A stretch of DNA of 64,000 bases, taken from Pseudomonas sp. A34-9. GTDB lineage: Bacteria; Pseudomonadota; Gammaproteobacteria; Pseudomonadales; Pseudomonadaceae. The translations under genes were made by a program, and so were the position numbers. The stretch is taken from positions 4,614,501 to 4,678,500 of the forward strand of contig NZ_CP119967.1 in the NCBI RefSeq assembly GCF_029543085.1, in the 5' to 3' direction. This document shows positions 17,269-27,380 of the stretch, one piece after another (position 1 is the stretch's first letter; every line of letters starts with the position of its first letter). The notes beneath the pieces are model-generated. The model was not told where the DNA came from. It did not search any database and saw only the letters and a list, made by a program, of their open reading frames with translations.

Positions 17269-18285
17269 TCATAGTCTATTAATGGCCGCTGCCAGTATCA
17301 GCCCCAGGCTACCCCACATAGTCTGTCGATAGACGCCGGAACGTCTCAGCCAGAAAAATCGAGTAAATACTGAGGATCTTCGGGCTTTCTGAAACAGATC
17401 CAGCGTCAATTGACTGTCTTTGCTCAGTCGTGTTCGAACCGATTCCAGGGCAGCAATATTTCTCTGATTCCACCCTTTGAAACGCCCACTGAACATCATC
17501 CGCAACCTCGCCAACCGCGCGCGCGCGCCCATGTCGGAACCGATAAGATTGGTGTCGTGCTGCCTGTAAAGGAGGGTCGGGGTATGGTCATAGACAACTT
17601 GTCCACCTGTACCTGTCACCAACAGGTAGGCCCACCAGTCATGGGAGACTATATCCAGATGCGCCCCGGCTGCCTGAAAAAGCGCTTGTGCCGAACGGTT
17701 GAAGACCATGGTGTTGCCCCCGGCAATGCTCTGCACCAACGCATTGGCAAAACAGGGCGGTAGTGGAAACATCGGCGAACGGCCGGTAACCGTTCCCGTA
17801 TCGTCAATCAATTCGGTGCGCGCGCAATACAATGCAGGAATGTCCATTGGCAGGTGCTGCAGCGACTTGAGAGCAACCTCAAGTTTATGCTCCTGCCAGA
17901 TATCATCCTGATCGGCCCATGCATAGAATTCGGATTGACCAGATGCAACGCAGGCCACCGACAGAAAATTCGCCGCAAAGCCTCGCTGAGGCCCCTGCCG
18001 GACAGTCAGCTTGCCATCGCCCCACGCGTCGGCGTATTGGCGCAAGATATCCAGAGTGGCATCGGTTGAGCCATCGTCCGATACCAGAACATCCCAGTTT
18101 TGAAAACTCTGACGAGCGATAGAGTCCAGTTGTTGAGACAGAAAACGCTCACCGTTGTAAGTACACATAAGGATCGTGACGCGCGAGACGTGCGAATCTT
18201 GATCCTGCCTATCGACTGCTTCACGGGAAGGTATAGCACCTGTCTGAACAGCTTGTGGAAGAGGGTCTACCACCGAGCACTCCAT
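17269..18285 (-). CDS. GT2 glycosyltransferase (rhamnosyltransferase-like)
   Basis: 338 aa. After a ~30-residue polar N-terminus the GT-A fold begins (VTILMCTYNGERFLSQQLDS), with SDDGSTDATLDI as the nucleotide-binding region, ADQDDIW as the DxD motif, and HDWWAYLL toward the acceptor side. This combination is typical of RgpB/WbbL-like rhamnosyl- and related transferases. With rmlBDA upstream, dTDP-L-rhamnose is a plausible donor, but specificity cannot be read from sequence. It probably builds part of the O-unit and lies upstream of wzm with a ~115-bp gap. Confidence 0.85.
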   Translation of the reverse strand: MECSVVDPLPQAVQTGAIPSREAVDRQDQDSHVSRVTILMCTYNGERFLSQQLDSIARQSFQNWDVLVSDDGSTDATLDILRQYADAWGDGKLTVRQGPQRGFAANFLSVACVASGQSEFYAWADQDDIWQEHKLEVALKSLQHLPMDIPALYCARTELIDDTGTVTGRSPMFPLPPCFANALVQSIAGGNTMVFNRSAQALFQAAGAHLDIVSHDWWAYLLVTGTGGQVVYDHTPTLLYRQHDTNLIGSDMGARARLARLRMMFSGRFKGWNQRNIAALESVRTRLSKDSQLTLDLFQKARRSSVFTRFFWLRRSGVYRQTMWGSLGLILAAAINRL

Positions 18286-18683
18286 TGCGTTAAGGATAAA
18301 ATTATGACGGCGTCGTTCCGCCTGCCATCAAAATGCGCATTCTCAGTAGGACAAGCGTTACATGCTCTTCTCATGGCCGCTCCGACTGCGCAAAATTTGC
18401 CATTATAACAATGAGTCAAAGCCACTTAATAGCACGGTGATATCACCGTATGAAATACGCTAGGGCATTGCTAACACCGGAAAATAGAAACTCCATCCGC
18501 CTGGATCGAACTTCAACAACCCGGCGAAGCTGCAATGGTTAGGGGGTGCGTAGGGTACCAAGGGCCCTGCATTGGCAAAAGGGGTGGCATTTTGCCAATT
18601 TTCACTTGCAGATCGGCGACCTGCCTGTCCGACAACTTTCAGACCACGCAAAGAAGCATGCGAATTGACCTCGCATCGGCTCA
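18286..18683. promoter_or_regulatory. 398-bp intergenic region with two palindromes; possible internal promoter
   Basis: No gene is convincing here. A perfect 16-bp palindrome (ACGGTGATATCACCGT) lies at 18434-18449 in an AT-rich stretch ~150 bp upstream of the downstream glycosyltransferase gene. A 10-bp inverted repeat (ATTGGCAAAA / TTTTGCCAAT, 9-base loop) lies at 18571-18599. The break in an otherwise tightly packed operon suggests a separate promoter for the export half of the locus. No regulator can be named. Confidence 0.4.
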
Positions 18684-19637
18684 TCAACGCTTGAGGTAAT
18701 GCGTCGCGGTGCGCTTCAAGGCCTTGTCGACACTTATGGGAGGAGACCACTGCAACAACGAGCGGGTCTTATCGATGTCGACCTGCAATGAACCGCAAAG
18801 CCTTTGCGCCATCTCCCCCCTCCCCATCAAACGCGCAGCACCGCGCAGCAGCAATTGCGGAATAGGCAATAATAACGCGGGCCTACCCAAGGCCGCCGCC
18901 ATACGCCGGAGCAACCCGGAGGTGGACAAGTCTTCGCCATCGCTTACCAGAAAGGTCTGATTCGCCGCAGCGGGATGCGCAATGCAGGTAACAATTAGAT
19001 CAACGAGATTACCCAACGCCACCAGACTGCGCTGGTTTCTTAAGGCCCCCAGAGGTAGCGGAAAGCCTTTGTTCAGCCAGTTCATCATGCTTAGGAAGTT
19101 GGCTTTGACACCCGGGCCATACACCAGCGGCGGACGAATGATGACAATCTCCATGCCGGTCTGACGACCGATTTCACGCAGGCACTCTTCCGCTTCACAC
19201 TTGGAGACACCATATGGATCAGCCGGCGCAGGCTGATCGTCAGCTTTGAAAGGCATACCAGGCAATGTCGCTTCACCATTAACCTTGATCGAACTGATGA
19301 ATACGAAACGCCTGACACCTGACTCAGCCGCCTTTCGAGCCAAACGCGCCGTGCCCTGAACGTTAATCTCACGGAATTTCGCCAAGGGGTCGGCAGCGGT
19401 ATCACTCATCACGTGGACGCGAGCTGCACAGTGAACCACCACATCGACTTGTACGAATGCCGGCAGCTCAACATTTTCGCTCAGATCAAAAGGCACCACA
19501 TCACACAAGCCGCTTAACCGGGTTTTACCTCGCACCCCAGCGACGGGCGCATACGCCCTGTCCAGCAGCATGCGGAAAACCACTGCCTCACCGACAAAAC
19601 CGGTGGCACCTGTAACCAATACACGGCACTTTGTCAT
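18684..19637 (-). CDS. WbpV/WbpK-like nucleotide-sugar reductase or epimerase
   Basis: 317-aa extended SDR protein. The N-terminal Rossmann motif is VLVTGATGFVGEAVV; the catalytic pair is in DPYGVSKCEAEE (YxxxK), with VFISSIKVNGE upstream. It resembles WbpV/WbpK, which reduce the WbpM product UDP-4-keto-6-deoxy-GlcNAc to UDP-QuiNAc or UDP-FucNAc, the sugar WbpL then uses. A C4 epimerase is the alternative. The chosen start (MTKCRVLVTG) overlaps the preceding glycosyltransferase stop by four bases (ATGA). Confidence 0.8.
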   Translation of the reverse strand: MTKCRVLVTGATGFVGEAVVFRMLLDRAYAPVAGVRGKTRLSGLCDVVPFDLSENVELPAFVQVDVVVHCAARVHVMSDTAADPLAKFREINVQGTARLARKAAESGVRRFVFISSIKVNGEATLPGMPFKADDQPAPADPYGVSKCEAEECLREIGRQTGMEIVIIRPPLVYGPGVKANFLSMMNWLNKGFPLPLGALRNQRSLVALGNLVDLIVTCIAHPAAANQTFLVSDGEDLSTSGLLRRMAAALGRPALLLPIPQLLLRGAARLMGRGEMAQRLCGSLQVDIDKTRSLLQWSPPISVDKALKRTATHYLKR

Positions 19638-20557
19638 TCGGCTTTTTTCCCAACGATCGCAGCAGCCCAACATATACAGAAGAAAAACACTTTATCCCTC
19701 ATTCGCCGCCGGCAATGCCGAGCGCTCAGGGACAATCCCAACAACTGCCTGCGACCTAACGGCAGCCAGCGCCGCACAAACGCATTGTCCGCGACCCCCA
19801 CCAACCTCGCGATCAATCGCACCTGGGAGAACCACCAACCATCGTGAATCGTCTTGTAACGCTCGATCAATGAACCGAGACCAGTATTCGCCCCCACTTG
19901 GTTTTGCGCGTGCTGACGATATTGCATGGATGACCATGGATCGATGAACCAGCGAAAACCATGACTCCGAGCGTAGGCGTAGCAATACCAGTCATGCAGA
20001 CGGACCTGCTGCAGCGCCTCCCAATCCGCGAGCATCGACGTCTTCAACTGTGTCATCAGTCGATGCGTCATGACGTAGGTACAACCCGGACCCGCAGCCT
20101 CGAACAAATAATCCCAGGCAACTTGCGGTTGTCCTTTGTCTAGCAGACAAGCCCGCCCATCCGCCCAGAAAGCCGTGACATTGCTGGAGTAGGCGTCAAC
20201 CTGGCGCAATCTGATCGCCCGGGTCGCGCGATCAAGCTTATCGAGATTCCAGATATCATCCTGGTCAGCGAAGGCGACGAAATCATACTCATCCACAGGC
20301 ACATCGCGAATCAGCCTGAAGAAATTACGCGATGCACCACCGAAGCTGCCCGCTTCGGGCAGTACGATCACTTGAACATTGCGCGAGGCATAATCCGCGC
20401 ACCATGCTTCGGTACCGTCAGAAGAAGGGTCGATACTGATATAGACGGTCACATCGACAGCTGACTGGCCAAGGATCGAGTCCAACTGTTCCTCGATCCA
20501 GCGCATGCCATTGAAGGCCGCCAGCAACACTGCAACCTTAGGATGTTCTACTGGCAT
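19634..20557 (-). CDS. GT2 glycosyltransferase
   Basis: 307 aa, full-length GT-A transferase: VAVLLAAFNGMRWIEEQLDS, then SIDPSSDGTEAW, the DxD motif ADQDDIW and HDWYCYAYARS. A C-terminal hydrophobic stretch (VFFFCICWAAAIVG) may anchor it to the membrane. It shares the DQDD-IW and H-D-W layout with the transferase at 17.3 kb, so the two may be distant paralogues acting on successive rhamnose or deoxysugar linkages. It lies 52 bases after rmlA, in the position where rmlC is often found. Confidence 0.85.
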   Translation of the reverse strand: MPVEHPKVAVLLAAFNGMRWIEEQLDSILGQSAVDVTVYISIDPSSDGTEAWCADYASRNVQVIVLPEAGSFGGASRNFFRLIRDVPVDEYDFVAFADQDDIWNLDKLDRATRAIRLRQVDAYSSNVTAFWADGRACLLDKGQPQVAWDYLFEAAGPGCTYVMTHRLMTQLKTSMLADWEALQQVRLHDWYCYAYARSHGFRWFIDPWSSMQYRQHAQNQVGANTGLGSLIERYKTIHDGWWFSQVRLIARLVGVADNAFVRRWLPLGRRQLLGLSLSARHCRRRMRDKVFFFCICWAAAIVGKKAE

Positions 20558-20609
20558 GCCAATCCTGATTGCACTGATTAAACACTACTGCTCGAAAAGG
20601 TTTTTTTGA

Positions 20610-21500
20610 TCAGCGTGAAGGCGTGTCCAGCAGTTTCTGCAAGTATTGACCGTAGCCCGTCTTTTTAAGTGCATCAGCTTGAGCGGCCAGTTGCTCGGCA
20701 GTGATCCAGCCATTGTGATATGCGATCTCTTCCAGGCAGGCGACTTTCAGCCCCTGACGCTGTTCGATCGTGTGAACGAAATGGCTCGCTTCGAGCAGAG
20801 AATCATGAGTGCCGGTATCCAGCCACGCAAAACCACGACCAAGCATTTCTACATTCAGAGACTTCTGCTCTAGGTAGGCACGATTGACGTCAGTGATCTC
20901 TAGCTCCCCGCGCTCTGAAGGCTTGATGTTCTTGGCAATCTGCACGACCTGATTGTCATAGAAATACAAACCCGTCACGGCGTAGCTGGATTTCGGCTTC
21001 AGCGGTTTCTCTTCGATACTAAGAGCGCGGCCGGAAGCATCGAACTCGACGACACCGAATCGCTCCGGATCGGATACGTGGTAACCGAATACCGTTGCAC
21101 CCTGCTGTTGGTTGGTGGCCGAACGCAGATTGTCGGAGAAGTGCTGACCGTAAAATATGTTATCGCCCAATATCAGGCAGCAAGGATCGTTGCCTATGAA
21201 CTCTTCGCCAATGATGAAGGCCTGCGCCAAGCCATCGGGACTTGGCTGTTCGGCATAAGTCAATTTGATGCCATACAGACTTCCATCCCCCAGAAGCTTG
21301 CGGAAACAAGGCAAGTCTTCAGGGGTAGAGATAATCAGAATCTCGCGCATACCGGCAAGCATCAACACCGACAGCGGATAAAAAATCATCGGCTTGTCGT
21401 AGATCGGCAGCATCTGTTTGGACACGCCAAGCGTCAGCGGATGCAGACGCGTTCCCGAACCACCGGCGAGGATGATGCCTTTACGATTTGTCGTGGTCAT
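20610..21500 (-). CDS. rmlA: Glucose-1-phosphate thymidylyltransferase
   Basis: 296 aa. Makes dTDP-glucose from glucose 1-phosphate and dTTP, the first step to dTDP-rhamnose. Signature [16 protein letters not shown] (phosphate-binding loop) near the N-terminus, then [17 protein letters not shown] and LGDNIFYG with the metal-binding Asp. Full family length. Overlaps rmlD by four bases. Its product should also supply the 3-amino-sugar cassette at 5-8 kb. Confidence 0.97.
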   Translation of the reverse strand: MTTTNRKGIILAGGSGTRLHPLTLGVSKQMLPIYDKPMIFYPLSVLMLAGMREILIISTPEDLPCFRKLLGDGSLYGIKLTYAEQPSPDGLAQAFIIGEEFIGNDPCCLILGDNIFYGQHFSDNLRSATNQQQGATVFGYHVSDPERFGVVEFDASGRALSIEEKPLKPKSSYAVTGLYFYDNQVVQIAKNIKPSERGELEITDVNRAYLEQKSLNVEMLGRGFAWLDTGTHDSLLEASHFVHTIEQRQGLKVACLEEIAYHNGWITAEQLAAQADALKKTGYGQYLQKLLDTPSR

Positions 21501-22378
21501 TTGTTCAAAACTTCCCTAAGCATTCGGGTTACACCACTTTGCCAATCCGGCAAGTGCAGAGAAAAATTGTCACGGAGTTTCTGCGTATTCAAACGTGAAT
21601 TCAGAGGACGCCGTGCAGGTGTTGGGTAAGCGCTGGTGTTGATCGGATCTACCGTTTTAACCGCAAGCTGCTCACCATTGCTTTGAGCAAATTCTATGAC
21701 ATGGCGGGCATAGCCGTGCCAGGAAACCTCACCGCCCGCTGCCAGGTGATAAAGACCCGCCAGCTCAGGACGCTGTATCACTTGCTGAATAGCCAAAACC
21801 GTCACGTCGGCAATCAGATCAGCACCTGTCGGAGCCCCGATCTGGTCGGCAATAACGTTAAGCGTTTCGCGATCCTTGGCTAAACGCAGCATGGTTTTGG
21901 CAAAATTGTTGCCACGCGCGCCGTAAACCCAACTGGTGCGGAAGATCAGGTACTTGCAACCTGACGCGATAATCGCTTGCTCACCTGCCAGCTTACTAGC
22001 GCCATAGTGATTAACCGGGGCGACAGGATCAGCTTCTTGCCACGGCTGCGTTCCCTGTCCGCTGAACACATAGTCGGTCGAGTAATGAACAAGCCAGCTA
22101 CCCAAGGACGCAGCCTCTTCAGCCATGACCTGACTCGCCCGAGCGTTCACACGGTCTGACAGTTCGGTTTCCGACTCAGCCTTATCGACAGCGGTATAGG
22201 CTGCGGCATTGACGATGACGTCAGGTCCAACCTTGCAAATCATCGTGCGCAGGGCGTCCAGATCAGATAGGTCACCACCGCTATTGCGATCGAGGGCAAT
22301 TAATTCTCCAAGTGGCGCAAGGGCGCGTTGTAGCTCCCATCCCACTTGGCCATTCATACCCAGCAATAAAACTCTCAT
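21497..22378 (-). CDS. rmlD: dTDP-4-dehydrorhamnose reductase
   Basis: 293 aa. NADPH-dependent last step of dTDP-L-rhamnose synthesis. Dinucleotide motif [17 protein letters not shown]; catalytic [10 protein letters not shown] with STDYVFSG upstream; FRTSWVYG in the substrate region. It needs the RmlC product as substrate, but no rmlC lies in this window. It overlaps both neighbours by four bases. Confidence 0.96.
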   Translation of the reverse strand: MRVLLLGMNGQVGWELQRALAPLGELIALDRNSGGDLSDLDALRTMICKVGPDVIVNAAAYTAVDKAESETELSDRVNARASQVMAEEAASLGSWLVHYSTDYVFSGQGTQPWQEADPVAPVNHYGASKLAGEQAIIASGCKYLIFRTSWVYGARGNNFAKTMLRLAKDRETLNVIADQIGAPTGADLIADVTVLAIQQVIQRPELAGLYHLAAGGEVSWHGYARHVIEFAQSNGEQLAVKTVDPINTSAYPTPARRPLNSRLNTQKLRDNFSLHLPDWQSGVTRMLREVLNK

Positions 22379-23451
22379 GCTTTAGACGATCGATCTGCGT
22401 AATTCTGGTCAATCCACTGTTGATAGCTGCCGCTCTTCACGTGCTCTACCCACGCAGTATTACCCAAATACCACTCAACGGTCTTGCGGATACCGGTCTC
22501 AAAGGTTTCTTCCGGAGTCCAACCCAACTCTCGCTGAATCTTGCTCGCATCGATTGCATAACGCACGTCATGACCAGGGCGATCCTGAACATAGGTAATC
22601 AGGCTGGCATGAGGACGATGGGCAGAATCAGGGCGTAACTCATCGAGCAACTCACACAGGGTATGCACCACTTCGATGTTTTGCTTCTCGTTGTGACCAC
22701 CGATGTTGTAGGTCTCACCGATAACACCTTCGGTGACCACCTTGTACAGTGCCCGAGCGTGATCTTCGACATACAGCCAGTCACGAACCTGGTTGCCTTT
22801 GCCATAAACCGGCAGAGGCTTGCCTTCCAGCGCATTGAGAATGATCAACGGGATCAGTTTCTCAGGGAAATGGCATGGGCCGTAGTTGTTCGAGCAGTTG
22901 GTCACCAAAGTAGGCAGGCCGTAAGTGCGGGCCCAGGCACGAACCAAGTGGTCGGAGCTGGCCTTGCTGGCCGAGTATGGCGAGCTTGGCTGGTATGGAG
23001 TGGTTTCAGTGAAGAGGTCTTCCGGCCCTTCCAGATCGCCGTAGACTTCATCGGTCGAAATGTGATGAAAGCGGAAGTTGGCTTTACGCGAATCGTCCAG
23101 AGCGGACCAATATTGGCGCGCAGACTCAAGCAACGTGTAAGTGCCAATGATGTTGGTCTGAATAAACTCGGATGGCCCGGAGATCGAGCGATCAACATGG
23201 GACTCCGCCGCCAGGTGCATGATCGCATCAGGTTGATGCTCACGCAAAACGCGATCGATCTGGTCACGATCACAGATATCAACGCGCTCAAACGTATAAC
23301 GCGGATCCTGACTCACTTCAGCCAGGGACTCCAGGTTACCGGCGTAAGTCAGCTTATCGACATTGACGACAGAATCAGTGGTGTTGGAGATGATGTGACG
23401 GATGACTGCCGAGCCGATAAACCCGGCGCCGCCGGTAACTAGAATTTTCAC
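22375..23451 (-). CDS. rmlB: dTDP-glucose 4,6-dehydratase
   Basis: 358 aa with GTG start at 23451 ([16 protein letters not shown]); the longer open frame upstream is not family-like. Extended SDR with [16 protein letters not shown] and the catalytic [10 protein letters not shown], full length. Makes dTDP-4-keto-6-deoxyglucose, the branch point for rhamnose (RmlC, RmlD) and for the 3-amino sugar made by the WxcM/WxcK-like proteins. First gene of the minus-strand O-antigen operon; the ~220 bp upstream should contain its promoter, but I could not place the boxes with confidence. Confidence 0.96.
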   Translation of the reverse strand: MKILVTGGAGFIGSAVIRHIISNTTDSVVNVDKLTYAGNLESLAEVSQDPRYTFERVDICDRDQIDRVLREHQPDAIMHLAAESHVDRSISGPSEFIQTNIIGTYTLLESARQYWSALDDSRKANFRFHHISTDEVYGDLEGPEDLFTETTPYQPSSPYSASKASSDHLVRAWARTYGLPTLVTNCSNNYGPCHFPEKLIPLIILNALEGKPLPVYGKGNQVRDWLYVEDHARALYKVVTEGVIGETYNIGGHNEKQNIEVVHTLCELLDELRPDSAHRPHASLITYVQDRPGHDVRYAIDASKIQRELGWTPEETFETGIRKTVEWYLGNTAWVEHVKSGSYQQWIDQNYADRSSKA

Positions 23452-23674
23452 GCGAAACCATACCCTTGAGCTGCGGACAGCGCCACCAACGAGCACTGTC
23501 TAATCCATGAACGCAGAAGCCACCAACATCAGGCTTCCGTCAAAGTCAGTCTGAATCGACGCGCAATAAAGCATTGTCGAACAAGGGTTGCATTTTACAG
23601 CTTAACGAACGATTTACTAATGGATATAAACAGGGAGAGACGCAATTTCGACAGACGCCCTGCACCTGCCGCCT

Positions 23675-23914
23675 TCAGACAAGGCGTTTGCGCGCCGCTC
23701 TGGAGGAGCGCCCCAAAAACCAACCAAGCACTGGCCCCATTAACATACCAATCAGTAACGCCAAGACTACGATCAGCGATATTGGCAACTGCGGGCCGGT
23801 CAAACCTAGAAACAATAACGATACCGATTGCTGGTTCTCGAGCACAAACGCCAGAACCACCAGGATCAGTAAAAGAATAAAAACGCCAAGAATTATGCGC
23901 TTGAGGTTACGCAT
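23675..23914 (-). CDS. LapA-domain (DUF1049) inner-membrane protein
   Basis: 79 aa with two transmembrane helices (residues ~8-27 and ~43-65) and a basic C-terminal tail (GRSSRAARKRLV). The spacing and the ENQQSVSLLFLG linker are typical of lipopolysaccharide assembly protein A-domain proteins, which in enterobacteria work with LapB to control LpxC. No lapB follows. It lies 27 bases downstream of ihfB, the usual pseudomonad arrangement. Confidence 0.88.
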   Translation of the reverse strand: MRNLKRIILGVFILLLILVVLAFVLENQQSVSLLFLGLTGPQLPISLIVVLALLIGMLMGPVLGWFLGRSSRAARKRLV

Positions 23915-23941
23915 GAGCGCCCCCTTGAAAGATAGCGACTG

Positions 23942-24238
23942 TCAAACCCCCTCCTCCTCTTCCTCATTCACGCGATCGCGCAGCTCTTTACCCGGCTTGA
24001 AATGCGGTACGAACTTACCGTCCAGACTGACAGACTGACCAGTCTTGGGATTACGACCAACGCGCGGCGCACGGTAGTGCAGGGAGAAACTGCCGAACCC
24101 ACGGATCTCGATGCGATCACCGGTGGCAAGGCATTGGGACATTTGCTCAAGCATGGTCTTGATGGCCAGCTCCACATCCTTGGATGAGAGCAGCCCTTGA
24201 TGGGTGACAATTCGTTCGATCAACTCCGACTTCGTCAT
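23942..24238 (-). CDS. ihfB: Integration host factor beta subunit
   Basis: 98-aa HU/IHF-family DNA-bending protein. The beta-arm region with the intercalating proline is seen in [30 protein letters not shown], given here only as landmarks GRNPKTG and [10 protein letters not shown], and the N-terminus is TKSELIERI as in IhfB. The acidic Glu-rich tail is common in Pseudomonas. In P. aeruginosa himD/ihfB marks one border of the O-antigen locus, and it does so here as well. Confidence 0.96.
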   Translation of the reverse strand: MTKSELIERIVTHQGLLSSKDVELAIKTMLEQMSQCLATGDRIEIRGFGSFSLHYRAPRVGRNPKTGQSVSLDGKFVPHFKPGKELRDRVNEEEEEGV

Positions 24239-24390
24239 ATTTTTCCCTTCTTTTTCAAGCAGCTAGATCAGCGCTTGAAAGGTTTTAGCACGCCCGGAAG
24301 ATTTTGAACAGCCCAGGGATTGACATATCTTCCTCCGCATCGAAACGCCCATTTTCAGGGCATCAAACCAACAAACAGAACATCGCGTGC

Positions 24391-24669
24391 TCAACGACAT
24401 ATCACCAACATGGTTCGCGTCACGTAGCCCGCCGGGTTAAAGCCGAACGGAAACTCGTCGTCATCCTTGGCATCATCTGATCGGGTTATCACTTTGTAGC
24501 CTGCCCCCTTGCACTCCTTGGCTGCGCGCTTTTGACACTTTTCCCAGCCAGACCCCAATCCAGAGCAGTCGACTTCTATGCCACTGACACCACGCACCGC
24601 ATGAGTCTTGGCACTGGTGGTGCAACCCGCCAAAACCAATGCAGCCAACAGAAATATAAACTTGTTCAT
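24391..24669 (-). CDS. Small lipoprotein of unknown function
   Basis: 92 aa from the chosen start MNKFIFLL. A lipobox LVLAGC ends the signal peptide at residue ~16, so Cys would be lipidated. The mature part is short, with several cysteines, a charged DDAKDDDE loop and a C-terminal strand. No known domain was recognised. It lies between rpsA and ihfB, a spot where pseudomonads often have a small lipoprotein or nothing. Confidence 0.75.
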   Translation of the reverse strand: MNKFIFLLAALVLAGCTTSAKTHAVRGVSGIEVDCSGLGSGWEKCQKRAAKECKGAGYKVITRSDDAKDDDEFPFGFNPAGYVTRTMLVICR

Positions 24670-24837
24670 CCACTTCCTTATGCCAGGCACCCGCCCGACG
24701 TCTAAAGCTTAAGACCAAGCTTAGTCGCGAATAGACGATTGATCCGATTAAAGAAACAGACCACCCGGCAAATGGATTGGTTTCACAAACCAGCCGATTT
24801 GCAGAACCCGTCTCACACTCCAGCAAATCGCAGGCAC

Positions 24838-24866
24838 AAAAAAGGGCGACCGAAGTCGCCCTTTTT
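24838..24866 (-). terminator. rpsA terminator
   Basis: Seven-bp GC stem (GGGCGAC / GTCGCCC) with a TTCG tetraloop on the minus strand and a run of six T residues after it, starting 17 bases past the rpsA stop. T/A runs on both sides make it able to act in either direction. Confidence 0.95.
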
Positions 24867-24882
24867 CATGATCAAGCAGAAC

Positions 24883-26571
24883 TTAGTTCTGTTTGGCCAT
24901 TGCTTGACGCAGCAGTGCAGCCATAGTGGTATCGGCAGCAGCGCCTTCCGGAGCGGTTTCTTTCAGGCTCTGGATAGCTTCTTTCTCTTCAGCATCGTCT
25001 TTCGATTTGATCGACAACTGAATTACGCGGCTCTTGCGATCAACGCTGATGATCTTGGCTTCAACTTCCTGGCCTTCTTTCAGAACGTTGCGCGCGTCTT
25101 CAACGCGGTCACGGCTGATTTCGGAGGCTTTCAGAGTCGCCTCGATATCGTCGGCCAGAACGATGATGGCGCCTTTGGCGTCAACTTCTTTCACGGTGCC
25201 AGTAACGATTGCGCCTTTGTCGTTAACCGAGACGTACTCGGAGAACGGATCGCTTTCCAGTTGCTTGATACCCAGGGAGATACGCTCGCGCTCTGGGTCA
25301 ACCGACAGGATAACGGTGTCCAGCTCGTCGCCCTTCTTGAAACGACGTACGGCTTCTTCGCCCACTTCGTTCCAGGAGATGTCGGACAGGTGAACCAGAC
25401 CGTCGATGCCGCCGTCCAGACCAATGAAGATACCGAAATCGGTGATCGACTTGATGGTGCCGGAGATTTTATCGCCCTTGTTGAACTGGCCAGAGAAATC
25501 TTCCCATGGGTTAGATTTGCACTGCTTGATGCCCAGGGAGATACGACGACGCTCTTCGTCGATGTCCAGAACCATAACTTCCACTTCGTCGCCGACTTGT
25601 ACGACTTTCGAAGGGTGGATGTTCTTGTTGGTCCAGTCCATTTCCGAAACGTGTACCAGACCTTCAACGCCTTCTTCCAGCTCAGCGAAGCAGCCGTAGT
25701 CGGTCAGGTTGGTTACACGAGCGGTAACGCGAGTGCTTTCTGGGTAACGGGCTTTGATAGCAACCCATGGATCTTCGCCCAGTTGCTTCAGGCCCAGGGA
25801 AACACGGTTGCGTTCGCGATCGTATTTCAGAACCTTGACGTCGATTTCGTCACCAACGTTGACGATCTCGGAAGGGTGCTTGATGCGCTTCCAGGCCATG
25901 TCGGTGATGTGCAGCAGGCCGTCCACGCCACCCAGATCGACGAATGCGCCGTAATCGGTGAGGTTTTTGACGATACCTTTGACTTGCTGGCCTTCCTGCA
26001 GGGATTCCAGCAGAGCTTCACGCTCGGCGGAGTTCTCGGCTTCCAGGACGCTGCGACGGGAAACGACAACGTTGTTGCGCTTCTGGTCCAGCTTGATGAC
26101 CTTGAATTCCAGCTCTTTGCCTTCCAGGTGCGTGGTGTCGCGCACTGGACGGACGTCAACCAGGGAACCTGGCAGGAACGCACGGATGCCGTTAACGTCG
26201 ACAGTGAAGCCGCCTTTAACCTTACCGTTGATAACGCCCTTGACCACTTCCTCAGCTGCGAAGGCTGCTTCCAGAACGATCCAGCACTCAGCGCGCTTGG
26301 CTTTTTCACGGGACAGCTTGGTTTCACCGAAACCGTCTTCAACCGAGTCCAGAGCAACGTGAACTTCGTCACCGACATTGATAGTCAGATCGCCAGCGTC
26401 GTTGTAGAACTGCTCAAGCGGGATGAGTGCTTCAGACTTCAGGCCAGCGTGAACGGTTACCCAGCGAGCTTGGTAATCGATATCAACGATAACACCGGTG
26501 ATGATGGAGCCTGCCTGAAGGTTCAGGGTTTTTAGGCTTTCTTCAAAGAGTTCCGCAAAGCTTTCGCTCAT
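24883..26571 (-). CDS. rpsA: 30S ribosomal protein S1
   Basis: 562 aa from the start [13 protein letters not shown]. Six S1 RNA-binding repeats occupy residues ~20-520, the last four closely alike (for example [20 protein letters not shown] and [20 protein letters not shown]). S1 unwinds and holds mRNA on the small subunit. The upstream Met in the longer open frame would lie in the leader and is rejected. It follows cmk, the usual order. Confidence 0.98.
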   Translation of the reverse strand: MSESFAELFEESLKTLNLQAGSIITGVIVDIDYQARWVTVHAGLKSEALIPLEQFYNDAGDLTINVGDEVHVALDSVEDGFGETKLSREKAKRAECWIVLEAAFAAEEVVKGVINGKVKGGFTVDVNGIRAFLPGSLVDVRPVRDTTHLEGKELEFKVIKLDQKRNNVVVSRRSVLEAENSAEREALLESLQEGQQVKGIVKNLTDYGAFVDLGGVDGLLHITDMAWKRIKHPSEIVNVGDEIDVKVLKYDRERNRVSLGLKQLGEDPWVAIKARYPESTRVTARVTNLTDYGCFAELEEGVEGLVHVSEMDWTNKNIHPSKVVQVGDEVEVMVLDIDEERRRISLGIKQCKSNPWEDFSGQFNKGDKISGTIKSITDFGIFIGLDGGIDGLVHLSDISWNEVGEEAVRRFKKGDELDTVILSVDPERERISLGIKQLESDPFSEYVSVNDKGAIVTGTVKEVDAKGAIIVLADDIEATLKASEISRDRVEDARNVLKEGQEVEAKIISVDRKSRVIQLSIKSKDDAEEKEAIQSLKETAPEGAAADTTMAALLRQAMAKQN

Positions 26572-26610
26572 TTTAATTCCTGTAAATGAGGGCGAAGGAT
26601 ACGCCCATCT

Positions 26611-26630
26611 CCACACCCCAGACGGTGTGG
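26611..26630 (-). promoter_or_regulatory. Hairpin in the rpsA 5' leader
   Basis: A 7-bp stem (CCACACC / GGTGTGG) with a 6-base loop lies ~40 bases upstream of the rpsA start, within the ~120-bp gap after cmk. S1 is known to repress its own translation through leader structure in E. coli, so the hairpin could belong to such a site. This link is an inference. Confidence 0.35.
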
Positions 26631-26690
26631 GTTAGTTTCATATAAAAGAAGCGCTGCAGGACTATGACTGGTCCCCTGCCGCCTTCTTGG

Positions 26691-27380
26691 TCACCCGGCG
26701 ATATCGCGAATGGCGATCTCGCTCATGATGCGTTCAAGCACCTGATCGATGGACAACTCCGTGGAATCCAGCTGTATGGCGTCAGCCGCCGGCTTAAGCG
26801 GGGCTACCGCTCGCTGGGTGTCACGCTCGTCGCGTGCACGGATCTCATCTAGCAGACTCGACAGACTAACACCCTCGACTTTGCCCTTCAACTGCAAATA
26901 TCGACGGCGCGCCCGCTCCTCGGCACTGGCGGTCAGGAAAATCTTCAGCGGCGCATCAGGAAAAACCACCGTACCCATGTCGCGACCGTCGGCCACCAGA
27001 CCCGGCGCTTCCTGAAAAGCACGCTGACGCTGCAGCAGCGCCTCGCGTACGGCCGGCAATGCCGCCACTTGCGAAGCGCCGGAACCGACGCTTTCAGTGC
27101 GAATGACATCGCTGACTTCGTCGCCTTCCAGAATGATCCGTTGCAACTGACCATCGGTCGCCGCAATGAACTGCACATCCAGATGAGCGGCAAGTTTTTT
27201 CAGCAACTCTTCATTGGTCAGGTCGACACCATGGTTGTGCGCAGCAAACGCCAGCAGGCGATAAAGCGCACCGGAGTCCAGCAGGTTCCAGCCCAGACGC
27301 TTGGCCAGAATCCCGGCTACGGTGCCTTTGCCCGAGCCGCTTGGCCCATCAATGGTGATGACCGGTGCAATGTTTTTCAC
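26691..27380 (-). CDS. cmk: Cytidylate kinase
   Basis: 229 aa from a GTG start at 27380. P-loop [11 protein letters not shown] near the N-terminus; [15 protein letters not shown] and the Arg-rich lid ([11 protein letters not shown]) follow. Phosphorylates CMP and dCMP. The GTG overlaps the aroA stop (GTGA), so it is probably translationally coupled to tyrA-aroA. The longer frame upstream overlaps aroA and lacks family similarity. Confidence 0.96.
   Translation of the reverse strand: MKNIAPVITIDGPSGSGKGTVAGILAKRLGWNLLDSGALYRLLAFAAHNHGVDLTNEELLKKLAAHLDVQFIAATDGQLQRIILEGDEVSDVIRTESVGSGASQVAALPAVREALLQRQRAFQEAPGLVADGRDMGTVVFPDAPLKIFLTASAEERARRRYLQLKGKVEGVSLSSLLDEIRARDERDTQRAVAPLKPAADAIQLDSTELSIDQVLERIMSEIAIRDIAG

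Noticed and set aside
18585..18600. Sigma-54-like TGGCA...TTGC
   Set aside because: Spacing between the two elements is too short for a -24/-12 promoter; the bases belong to an inverted repeat.
24739..26535. Long plus-strand open frame (598 codons) opposite rpsA
   Set aside because: It is the shadow of the S1 gene: its repeats mirror the S1 repeats, it has no recognisable domain, and the opposite strand encodes a full-length ribosomal protein.
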